A DNA stretch of 64,000 nucleotides, taken from positions 5,146,001-5,210,000 of the forward strand of contig NZ_CP109104.1 in assembly GCF_035917675.1 (NCBI RefSeq), in the 5' to 3' direction. The number at the start of each line of letters is the position of its first letter. Position 1 is the stretch's first letter. The notes below the pieces were generated by a model, which saw only the letters and a program-made list of their open reading frames with translations, had not been told where the DNA came from and did no database searches. Both the position numbers and the translations under genes were made by a program. Positions 41,918 through 49,749 of this stretch are shown here, in pieces. The DNA comes from Streptomyces sp. NBC_01775. Lineage in GTDB: Bacteria; Actinomycetota; Actinomycetes; Streptomycetales; Streptomycetaceae.

Positions 41918-43148
41918 GCCCGACCGGCGCACCTTCCTCGCCTCGGGCGTCCGCGCCATCCAGCTCGCCCGCGCGCTCCACGAGGAGTTCGGGGTGGACT
42001 CGGGCGACACCGTCGCCACGTTGATGGCCAATACCGCCGACCACCTCGAGTCCTACCTCGCCGTGCCCGCCATGGGCGCCGTCCTCCACCCACTCGACCC
42101 GTGGCTGCCCGCCGACGAGCTGGTGGCCGCCGCCGCGAGCGGCGGTGCGAAGGTGCTGCTCACCGACGCCATCGGGCTGGCCCCGCTCGCCTCGGTCCTG
42201 CCGCGCCTCAAGCACGTACGGCACATCGTCGTGGCGGGCGGCGGCAGCGGCTCCGGCGCCGTCATCGGCGGCACGGCCTGCGGCGCCGAGGTGCACGACT
42301 ACGAGGAGCTGATCGCCGACCGCCCCCGGCACTACGACTGGCCCGAGATCGACGAGCGCGACGCCGCCGTCCTGTGCCACACGACCGAGACCCACGGCTC
42401 CGGCTACGCCGACGTACGCGCCAGAGGTGTCGCCTACAGCCACCGCGCCCTGTATCTCCACGCGATCCAGGCCCAGACGCCCCAGGCGTACGGCATCGGG
42501 GAGCACGACCTGGTGCTCTCCGTCGTCCCGATGTCGCGCATGCTCGCCTGGGGCCTGCCCTACGCGGCCTTCGCAGGCGGGGCCTCGCTGCTGCTGCCCG
42601 GCGCCTACGACCAGCCGGCGCCGCTGGCGGAGATGGCCGAGACGGAGCGGCCGTCGCTGGTCGTCGCCGATCTGGCGGTGTGGGAAGGCCTGCGGGACGA
42701 GCTGGACGCCCTCCCGCGCGACCTGTCCTCGCTGCGGGAGGCCGTCGTCGTCGGGGGCCCGGGGGAGGAGCCGGGCGGGCCCTTCCTGGTGCGGGAGCTG
42801 GGCCGGCGGCACGGCATCAGCACGGCGGCGGCCTGGGGCGCGCCGGGCACGCTGTCGCCCGCGTGCGTGGCCCGCGCGGCGAGCGGCGAGGCCGGCAGAT
42901 CCGACCACTACCGCTTCCCCGCCTCCGTCGAGTACGGCGTCACAGGCCCCGACCTGTCACCGCTGCCCTGGGACGGCGAGTCCGAGGGCGAGCTGCTGCT
43001 GCGCGGCCCGTGGATCACCGCCTCCTACGTGGAGGAGGAGGCTCCGCTGCACGAGGGCTGGCTGCGCACCGGCGAGACGGCGGCGATCACCCCGGACGGC
43101 AGGGTCGCCATCAAGAGCACGCACTCGGCGGCCGAGGACAGCGCGTAG
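41802..43148 (+). CDS. Degenerate AMP-binding (acyl-CoA synthetase-like) protein
   Basis: This 448-residue protein has the overall order of an ANL adenylating enzyme N-terminal domain: VATLMANTADHLESYLAVPAMGAVLHPLDPWLP, VLSVVPMSRMLAWGLPYAAFAGGASLLLPG, and GELLLRGPWITASY...GWLRTGE. The ATP P-loop that should read TSGTTGxPKG is instead CHTTETHGSG, the A5 YGxTE is WGAPGT, and the C-terminal domain with its catalytic Lys is absent. It is probably a non-catalytic or altered-function homologue. AGGAGG five bases before GTG 41802 fixes the start inside the upstream gene. Confidence 0.8.
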   Translation: MRSTMQDIPLTVTRLLVHGALAHGTSQVTTWTGTTGGAEPDRRTFLASGVRAIQLARALHEEFGVDSGDTVATLMANTADHLESYLAVPAMGAVLHPLDPWLPADELVAAAASGGAKVLLTDAIGLAPLASVLPRLKHVRHIVVAGGGSGSGAVIGGTACGAEVHDYEELIADRPRHYDWPEIDERDAAVLCHTTETHGSGYADVRARGVAYSHRALYLHAIQAQTPQAYGIGEHDLVLSVVPMSRMLAWGLPYAAFAGGASLLLPGAYDQPAPLAEMAETERPSLVVADLAVWEGLRDELDALPRDLSSLREAVVVGGPGEEPGGPFLVRELGRRHGISTAAAWGAPGTLSPACVARAASGEAGRSDHYRFPASVEYGVTGPDLSPLPWDGESEGELLLRGPWITASYVEEEAPLHEGWLRTGETAAITPDGRVAIKSTHSAAEDSA

Positions 43149-43203
43149 CGCCCCGAAAGGGGCGCGGGGAACCGCGCGGCCAGCCACGACGCAGCCGCAG
43201 TCG
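43149..43203. repeat. Common Streptomyces intergenic repeat
   Basis: GCGCCCCGAAAGGGGCGC followed by GGGGAACCGCGCGGCCAGCC and a CACGACGCAGCCGCAG tail closely matches a dispersed intergenic element I know from many Streptomyces genomes. It lies between two convergent genes and its first part is a terminator-like hairpin. Confidence 0.75.
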
Positions 43204-43228
43204 CAAACCGAGGAGGCCCCCGGAGGGG

Positions 43229-44881
43229 CTACGCGTCGTCGTCCGACAGCAGGTCCGTCGAGTCAACGATCCGGTACGCGTAGCCCTGCTCGGCCAGGAA
43301 GCGCTGGCGGTGGGCTGCGAAGTCCTGGTCGATGGTGTCGCGGGCCACGACGGAGTAGAAGCGCGCCTCATGGCCGTCCGCCTTCGGCCGCAGGACGCGG
43401 CCCAGCCGCTGGGCCTCCTCCTGACGGGAGCCGAAGGTGCCGGAGACCTGTATGGCGACCGTCGCCTCGGGCAGGTCGATGGAGAAGTTGGCGACCTTGG
43501 AGACGACCAGGCAGTCGATCTCGCCCTGGCGGAAGGACTCGAAGAGCTTCTCGCGCTGGGCGTTGCTGGTGTCGCCCTTGATGACGGGGGCGCCGATGTG
43601 TTCACCCAGCTCGTCGAGCTGGTCGATGTACTGCCCGATGACCAGCGTCTGCTCGCCCGCGTGCCGGCGCACCAGCGCCTCGGTGACCTTCCGCTTGCTG
43701 TCGGTGGTCGCACAGAAGCGGTATTTCTCCTCCGGCTCGGCCGTCGCGTAGGCCAGCCGCTCGGAGTCGGTCAGGCTGACGCGCACCTCCACGCAGTCGG
43801 CGGGCGCGATGTAGCCCTGGTTCTCGATCTCCTTCCAAGGCGCGTCGAAGCGCTTGGGGCCGATCAGCGAGAACACGTCGGACTCGCGCCCGTCCTCCCG
43901 CACGAGGGTCGCCGTCAGGCCGAGGCGGCGGCGGGCCTGGAGGTCGGCGGTGAACTTGAAGACCGGCGCGGGCAGCAGGTGCACCTCGTCGTAGATCACC
44001 AGGCCCCAGTCGCGGGAGTCGAACAGCTCCAGGTGCGGGTAGACGCCCTTCCGCTTCGTCGTCAGCACCTGGTAGGTGGCGACGGTGACGGGGCGGATCT
44101 CCTTCTTCGTGCCGCTGTACTCGCCGACCTCCTCCTCGGTGAGCGAGGTGCGCTTGATCAGCTCGTGCTTCCACTGGCGGGCCGAGACGGTGTTGGTGAC
44201 CAGGATCAGCGTCGTCGCCTTGGCCTCGGCCATCGCACCTGCCCCGACCAGCGTCTTCCCGGCCCCGCAGGGCAGGACGACGACTCCGGAGCCACCGTGC
44301 CAGAAGCCCTCGACAGCCTGCTTCTGGTACGGGCGCAGGGCCCAGCCGCTCTCGTCCAGCGCGATGGGGTGCGCCTCGCCGTCCACGTACCCGGCCAGGT
44401 CCTCGGCGGGCCAGCCCAGCTTGAGCAGCACCTGCTTGATCTGCCCGCGCTCGGAGGGGTGCACGGCCACGCTGTCCTGGTCGAGCCGCGCCCCGACCAG
44501 CGGCTGGACCTTCTTCGAGCGCAGGATCTCCTCCAGCACCGGGCGGTCCGTCGTCTCCAGCACCAGCCCGTGCGTGGGGTGCTTGGCGAGTGTGAGCCGC
44601 CCGTAGCGGGCCATCGTCTCGGCGATGTCCACCAGGAGCGCGTGCGGGACGGGATAGCGCGCGTACTCCACCAGCGCGTCCACGACCTGCTCGGCGTCGT
44701 GCCCGGCGGCCCGCGCGTTCCACAGCCCCAGCGGGGTCAGTCGATAGGTGTGGATGTGCTCGGGGGCCCGCTCCAGCTCCGCGAACGGCGCGATGGCCCG
44801 CCGGCACGCCTCGGCCAGCTCGTGATCGACTTCCAGCAGCAGAGTCTTGTCGCTCTGCACGATGAGTGGCCCACCGTTCAC
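43229..44881 (-). CDS. XPB/Rad25-type DNA repair helicase
   Basis: This 550-residue SF2 helicase is the bacterial XPB, a 3'-5' helicase implicated in DNA repair. An N-terminal damage-recognition-like region (~1-170) precedes Walker A VVLPCGAGKTLVGAG, motif Ia TNTVSARQWKHEL, DEVH box VIYDEVHLLPA, motif III LGLTATLVREDG, and C-terminal motif VI FGSRQEEAQRLGRVLRP. GTG at 44881 gives the usual start. It is downstream of the Ssl2-like partner gene on the same strand, as in M. tuberculosis. Confidence 0.93.
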   Translation of the reverse strand: MNGGPLIVQSDKTLLLEVDHELAEACRRAIAPFAELERAPEHIHTYRLTPLGLWNARAAGHDAEQVVDALVEYARYPVPHALLVDIAETMARYGRLTLAKHPTHGLVLETTDRPVLEEILRSKKVQPLVGARLDQDSVAVHPSERGQIKQVLLKLGWPAEDLAGYVDGEAHPIALDESGWALRPYQKQAVEGFWHGGSGVVVLPCGAGKTLVGAGAMAEAKATTLILVTNTVSARQWKHELIKRTSLTEEEVGEYSGTKKEIRPVTVATYQVLTTKRKGVYPHLELFDSRDWGLVIYDEVHLLPAPVFKFTADLQARRRLGLTATLVREDGRESDVFSLIGPKRFDAPWKEIENQGYIAPADCVEVRVSLTDSERLAYATAEPEEKYRFCATTDSKRKVTEALVRRHAGEQTLVIGQYIDQLDELGEHIGAPVIKGDTSNAQREKLFESFRQGEIDCLVVSKVANFSIDLPEATVAIQVSGTFGSRQEEAQRLGRVLRPKADGHEARFYSVVARDTIDQDFAAHRQRFLAEQGYAYRIVDSTDLLSDDDA

Positions 44882-44895
44882 CCGCTCACCCTCTC

Positions 44896-45007
44896 CTCTG
44901 CGCCCTTGGGACGCGGTCTCTGCGCCCTTGGGACGCTGTCTCCGCGCCTTGGGGGACGCGGTCTCCGCGTCCTTGGGACGCGTTTCGTCCGTGCCCTGGG
45001 ACGCGGC
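44896..45007. repeat. 22-bp tandem repeat between the two helicase genes, five copies
   Basis: Five units close to GCGCCCTTGGGACGCGGTCT are arranged head to tail: 44896-44917, 44918-44939, 44940-44962, 44963-44984 and 44985-45007. Each contains an imperfect palindrome GCGTCC-TTGGGACGC. No gene is present in this 189-bp gap. Confidence 0.85.
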
Positions 45008-45070
45008 TTTGCCGCTGGGATGCGGCCAAACGTCCAGTGTGCAGCATCGCGGGGGTGGTGCGGGGCGCGC

Positions 45071-47815
45071 TCAGCTCTCCGTGACCTCGGCCACGCCCGT
45101 GATGCGGTGGAGGGGGTAGGTGCGGACCTCGTCGGCGGTGTGGTCGTAGGCGGTGACGAAGCCGCCTTCGACCTTGACGGGGGCGATGACGCGCTGGGAG
45201 GCGGCGCCGTCGGCGTTGACGTAGCCGATCCACAGGTGGCTGCCGGTGAGGGTCGCGGACTGCATGGTGGCGAGGGTCTCGGCCATGACCGTACGGGGCA
45301 GCCCGCCCTCGGGGACCGGGCCCGTGGGTGCCTGGCCCGTGGGGGCCTTGGGCTTGTGGGGGAGAGTGGCGGCGCGGTCCCCCGCGCGGATGGCCCGTAT
45401 GGCAGCGGCCAGCAGCGTCCCGTCCGGCTGCGGCGGGCCGTCGGGCACCGGGTCCGGCGGGGTGCGCGGCGGGGTGCGGTGCGCGTCGGGCCGGGCGAGC
45501 AGCACGTCGCCCTCGGCGGACTCGGCCGCCGGCGCGTAGCCCATCTCGCGCAGCCGGGCCAGCAGCTGGTCGGGCGGCGCCGGTGAGGCCAGCACGGTCG
45601 GGGCCAGCAGCCGCAGGCGAAGCGGCGCTGAGCGGCGGTCGGCGAGGATCTCGGCGAGCAGCGCGTCGTCGTCGCAGCGTACGTACGAGGAGGCGGCGCC
45701 CACCCGCAACTGGCCGTGCTTGCGCGCCACATCGTCGATCAGGTACGAGAGCGGCTGCGGCACCGGGGTACGGGAGTGCGCCGTGAGGAAGGCGTGCAGG
45801 TCGGCCGCGGTGCGCCCGGTGTCGAGCGCGCGGCGCACCGAGCCGGGCGTGAAGCGGTAGACGGTGGCGCCGCCCTTGGACTCGACGTCGGCCAGCACCG
45901 AGAGCGAGGTGGCCAGTTCGCGCTCCAGAGGGCCTGGCGCGACGGCGGTGAGGTCGGCTTGCAGCAGCACCTCGGAGACCGGCTCGGGAAGGTGGGGGGT
46001 CAGCGCCTTGGCGGCCTCGCGGGTGGCGTCCTCCAGCAGGGGACGCGCGTAGGAGGCGAGGGCGCCCCTGCCGGTGACGCCGAGGGACTCGGCCTCGTCC
46101 AGCGCCTGGTGGGCCAGGCGGCTGCGGAGCCCACCGGTGGCGTCGGCGTGCCGGCCTGCGGCCCCACTCCCCGGCGCGCCCTGCCTGTCCGTGCCGCGCG
46201 CGTCCGCCTCGCGTCCGTCCGTGGCGCGCCCGTCCGTGCCGCGCGCGTCCGTGGCGCGTCCGTCCGTGCCACGTGCGCCGCGTTCGGCCGGGGACTCGCG
46301 GGCTTCCCTGGCGCCCTGCAACGGCCGCTCCCAGCGCAGCCGTTCGAGTACGGAGGTCCGGTCGGGGGCCGAGCCCGCCTCCAGCGTGGCGAGCAGGCCG
46401 AGTGACCGGCGCCGCACCTCGGGCGCGGAGCCGCGGTCGAGGCCCGGTCCCAGCGCGGCGAGGGAGCGCCCCTTCGCGTCGCGCTCGCCCACCAGGCCCG
46501 CCACCCGGGTCGCCGACATCCAGGCGGTCGCCAGCACCGCCCAGCGCTCCGCCGGGGCCGCGCGCAGCCACTCGTCGTAGGCGGGCGTCGGCGCGTACAC
46601 CTCGTCCGCCTCGCCGTCCGAGGCCAACAGGCCCGCCGCGTAGGCGAGTTCCACCCAGAAGGCGGCAGCGGGCTCCGGCAGGTCCAGCGCGACGGCGGTG
46701 CGCTTGAGGTCGCGTACGCCCAGGCCGCCGGCGCGCAGCACCGTCGGCGGTTCCGTCTCCCAGTACCCCAGCAGCTCCTCGACGGTCGACAGCGCGGTCA
46801 TCGCCTGCCCCGCGGCTGTCGCGTCCACCGTCGCCGTGGCGTGGGCGCGGGCCGCCGTCACCCGCGGCGCCACCGGCTCCAGCTCGCGGTGCGCCCGGCC
46901 GCCGCGCAGGTGCAGCGCCGCCTCGCGGGGCAGCACCACACTGCCCGTGCCCGCCGGGCCGCCGGGGGCATCCGGGCCCGCCGGGATGAGCAGGCCGCGG
47001 TCCAGGAGCCAGGCGACGGGCGGCGAGGGCGCGTTGACGTCGACGGCGCCGTAGGGCGGGCCCCACTCCAGCTTCCGGAGCACGGCCTCCGCGCCCTCGG
47101 GTGCCTGTGCGAGGAGGGCGGCCATGCGGTCCGGGTCACCGAACAGCGCCGCGAGCGCCGCCAGCGCGCTGACGGGGTCGTGGGTCGCGGGCAGCCCCGC
47201 CGCGCCGAGCACCTCCTGGAGGCGCGCGGGGGAGAGCTTCGCGCTGCCCGCCGCCTCCGCGAGCGTGGGCCCCAGCCCGGTGGGGGAGGGCGAGATGAGC
47301 AGCTCGCGGGCGGTGCGCACCAGCCGGGGGCGCTCCTCGTCGCCCCACACGAGGGCGCGCGCCCTCAGCTCGGCGAGCGCGTGCGGCAGCCGCTCGGCGG
47401 CCTCCTCTCCCGGGAGGAGCGCGGCGAGCGCGGCCCGGACCCGGGGCGTGCTCTCTTCCGGGTGACCTGGTGTCCGACCGGGGGCGGAGCCTGATCCGGA
47501 CCCCTGCGCGGGCCCCTGCGCGAGTCCTTGGGCGGGCCCCTGCGCGGGGGCGACGGCCAGCGCCTCGGCGGTCTGGAGCGTGAACTGATCCAGCCGCTCC
47601 AGCGCCCGCACGACCGAGGCGCGCGTGCCCGCGCGGGTGGCGAGCTGGGTGAGGTCCCCCGGCACCGGCGAGAGCAGATCGGGCCGCACCCGCAGCAGCG
47701 CGGCGAGCGCGGCATCGTCCCGCCCCCGCAGATCCTCGGCGAGCGTACGCGGCGCCGACCCCGGCCCCCGGCCGTCCGGACGCCCACCACGACCACGCCT
47801 CTGCTCGCTGCTCAT
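45071..47815 (-). CDS. Helicase-associated (Ssl2-like C-terminal domain) protein
   Basis: This 914-residue protein lacks a helicase motor. It has repeated helical winged segments, for example LAEDLRGRDDAALAALLRVRPDLL, LERLDQFTLQTAEALAVA and a C-terminal domain YVRCDDDALLAEILADRRSAPLRLRLLAPTVL...GGFVTAYDHTADEVRTYPLHRI. That domain resembles the WYL-like and helicase C-terminal modules of actinobacterial XPB partners. A GTDGRATDA-type tandem repeat lies near residues 515-550. The start at 47815 has GGGGAGG directly in front, which is rather close. It precedes the XPB gene on the same strand. Confidence 0.82.
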   Translation of the reverse strand: MSSEQRRGRGGRPDGRGPGSAPRTLAEDLRGRDDAALAALLRVRPDLLSPVPGDLTQLATRAGTRASVVRALERLDQFTLQTAEALAVAPAQGPAQGLAQGPAQGSGSGSAPGRTPGHPEESTPRVRAALAALLPGEEAAERLPHALAELRARALVWGDEERPRLVRTARELLISPSPTGLGPTLAEAAGSAKLSPARLQEVLGAAGLPATHDPVSALAALAALFGDPDRMAALLAQAPEGAEAVLRKLEWGPPYGAVDVNAPSPPVAWLLDRGLLIPAGPDAPGGPAGTGSVVLPREAALHLRGGRAHRELEPVAPRVTAARAHATATVDATAAGQAMTALSTVEELLGYWETEPPTVLRAGGLGVRDLKRTAVALDLPEPAAAFWVELAYAAGLLASDGEADEVYAPTPAYDEWLRAAPAERWAVLATAWMSATRVAGLVGERDAKGRSLAALGPGLDRGSAPEVRRRSLGLLATLEAGSAPDRTSVLERLRWERPLQGAREARESPAERGARGTDGRATDARGTDGRATDGREADARGTDRQGAPGSGAAGRHADATGGLRSRLAHQALDEAESLGVTGRGALASYARPLLEDATREAAKALTPHLPEPVSEVLLQADLTAVAPGPLERELATSLSVLADVESKGGATVYRFTPGSVRRALDTGRTAADLHAFLTAHSRTPVPQPLSYLIDDVARKHGQLRVGAASSYVRCDDDALLAEILADRRSAPLRLRLLAPTVLASPAPPDQLLARLREMGYAPAAESAEGDVLLARPDAHRTPPRTPPDPVPDGPPQPDGTLLAAAIRAIRAGDRAATLPHKPKAPTGQAPTGPVPEGGLPRTVMAETLATMQSATLTGSHLWIGYVNADGAASQRVIAPVKVEGGFVTAYDHTADEVRTYPLHRITGVAEVTES

Positions 47816-48397
47816 CCTCCCCACGGTAGCGGCAGGCGGGGGGCCGGGTCGCTGGCCGAGGCGCTGTGGGGTGCGCGGGGGCGCGGGGTGGCGCGGCCGA
47901 GGTGAGTCGGTGACTGAGGGTGAGTGACCGTGCGATGACGTCAGGAACGGTTCGGCGGTGGTGGGGTTGGTTCGGTTCGGGGAGCCGTCGTCCGGCGGAG
48001 CGCTCGAAGCGTCACCAGCCAGACCGGTGACGACCGCCGTGCCCCCCCGGGGAGGGGCGGTGGCGTCGTCGTGCGGCTCAGCCGGCCAGTCCTCGCTGTC
48101 CGTCGGCTCGGCCAACCAGGCATACGGCCGCAGTCGTTTCCGTGACGGGCGGTCAAGTCTGTGACGCACGGTCAATTCCGTGACGGGCAGTCAATTCCGT
48201 GACGGCCGGAGGCTTGTCGGTGCCGCGCCCCGCGGCTGACGCCGGGGCACGGCGAGGCGGCTCGGGCAGGTGGGGCCCCGTGGGGCCAATGGTTCGGGTG
48301 GGAAGATCCACAACAGGGGGGCGTGCGCGGTACGGTCGTTGCGGAGGCGTGGCGGCGGCCGGTGGCCGTCTACGAGCGAGCAGCCGTTGGGGACTTG
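47816..48397. other. Long gap with 19-bp tandem repeats
   Basis: Three full 19-bp units (48142-48160, 48161-48179, 48180-48198) and one partial copy share GTGACGGGCnGTCAATTCC. On the minus strand each gives TTGACC/TTGACT. The minus frame upstream of the helicase-partner gene stays open to 48175 with high GC3 and could encode an N-terminal extension or a separate small protein, but there is no ribosome site or family match. Confidence 0.6.
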
Positions 48398-49483
48398 GTG
48401 GGGATCGAGAGCGATCAGCTCGTATTCGACTATCTGAGCCGGATCGGGGATCTGGCCCACAGCACCCGCATGACCGCGGCCGAGCGGGCGAAGCTCGTCG
48501 GCGGGTTGCGCGGGGAGATCGACAAGGCGCGGGCCGCCGAGGGCGGGGCCGAGAGCAAGGCCGCCGTGCGCAAGATCCTCGGCCGGCTGGGGCGTCCCGA
48601 GGACGTGGTCGCGGCGGCCAACGGCGGCACCGGCACCGGGTCCGTCTCCGCCGCGCCGTCGCCCTCCGTGCCCACACAGCGGGGCGCCAGGGGGTCCGGC
48701 GAGGGGGCGGACGCCGATGAGGCCGCACCGCCGCCGTTGCCCGGCCGGGGCACCGGCCCGAGCGCGGCCTTCGGCGCCTCGTCCCCGCACCTGGCGAGCC
48801 TGGATGAGCTGGGGCCCGTGGGCGAGACCGACCCCGACTGGTGGCGGGTGGACCCGAGCCCGTACGGCAGCGGGCCCGGTGGCGGCGGCGGGGTGGCGGC
48901 GGGCGAGCCCGTGCCGGGCTTCGTCGGCGGCATCGAGCTGCCGGAGGTACTGAAGCCGCCGCCCACCGAGGAGGAAGCGGCGCGGGCGAAGAAGACTCCT
49001 GCCGCTCCTGTGGCTCCTGGTACCCCTGCGGCAGAGGAGGCCGTGCCCGCGCCCGCCACCGCGCCCGCCGGTACGGGGGCCCTGCTGCGGCGGGCGCTGG
49101 GCGGCGGACGCGGCCCCAAGGCCGAACGCGTCGCGCGCACCGGCGGCTTCGTGGAGCTGACCGCCGCGGGACTCCTCGTCGCGGGCGTCGTCACCGGCTC
49201 CTTCGTCCCGCTGGCCCTGGGCTGGCTGGCAGCCTGGTGGTCGCCCAAGCTCAGCCGCATCGAGGCGAAGTGGGCGGCCGTCGGCATGCCCGCCGTCGTC
49301 GCGGTGGGAACCGGCGTGTGGCTGTGGGGCCGCACCGACGGCCGCTGGGGCGCCCCCATCGCGCAGGGCGGCGACGCGTTGCGCGAGGCGATGGGTGATG
49401 TCTTTCCGATACTGCTCCGCGTGGCGGCGGGGGCCAGCGCCCTCTACCTGGTGTGGCGGGCCCGCCGCCCGTCGGGGGGCTGA
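48398..49483 (+). CDS. Membrane protein with N-terminal HAAS-like helical domain
   Basis: This ~361-residue protein has an N-terminal helical domain (SDQLVFDYLSRIGDLAHSTRMTAAERAKLVGGLRGEIDKARA, then AAVRKILGRLGRPEDVVAAA). That is the pattern of HAAS/DUF1700 domains that read out signals beside PadR or sigma-type regulators. A long Pro/Gly/Ala linker (~85-220) and three membrane segments (~255-350) follow. The start is unsure: GTG 48398 keeps the conserved part and has GGGGA close by; GTG 48323 is longer. The function is unknown. Confidence 0.7.
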   Translation: MGIESDQLVFDYLSRIGDLAHSTRMTAAERAKLVGGLRGEIDKARAAEGGAESKAAVRKILGRLGRPEDVVAAANGGTGTGSVSAAPSPSVPTQRGARGSGEGADADEAAPPPLPGRGTGPSAAFGASSPHLASLDELGPVGETDPDWWRVDPSPYGSGPGGGGGVAAGEPVPGFVGGIELPEVLKPPPTEEEAARAKKTPAAPVAPGTPAAEEAVPAPATAPAGTGALLRRALGGGRGPKAERVARTGGFVELTAAGLLVAGVVTGSFVPLALGWLAAWWSPKLSRIEAKWAAVGMPAVVAVGTGVWLWGRTDGRWGAPIAQGGDALREAMGDVFPILLRVAAGASALYLVWRARRPSGG

Positions 49484-49668
49484 GCGCCGCCACCACCCGT
49501 CGGGGGGTGAGCGCCACCACCCGTCGGCCCCCCGGCGGGGCGGCGGCGGGGCGGCGGCGGGGCGGCGACGGAGCGGAAATCGGGGTGCGGCCACCGCGCG
49601 ATCGTGCAACCGGCAATCGTGCAAACGAGAGCGCGCCTACCCCATGCGGAGCCGTGCATTCCTGTGTT

Positions 49669-49688
49669 GTTGTTCATCGTTGAACAAC
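49669..49688. promoter_or_regulatory. 20-bp palindrome upstream of the S15 hydrolase gene
   Basis: GTTGTTCATCGTTGAACAAC has perfect 8-bp arms and a four-base centre. It lies 62 bp before the start codon in an A/T-richer stretch, so it is probably an operator for an unlinked regulator. Confidence 0.6.
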
Positions 49689-49749
49689 CATCGAAAATCG
49701 CCGTACACAGGGCAAATAGGCGTCTAGCGCTCGTCTAGGGTGCCACCCC

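Noticed and set aside
44896..45007. CRISPR array
   Set aside because: Units are contiguous without unique spacers, so it is a plain tandem repeat.
42101..45586. 1161-codon frame across the adenylating-like and XPB genes
   Set aside because: It is the antisense of XPB and out of frame in the adenylating-like gene; composition is that of a shadow.
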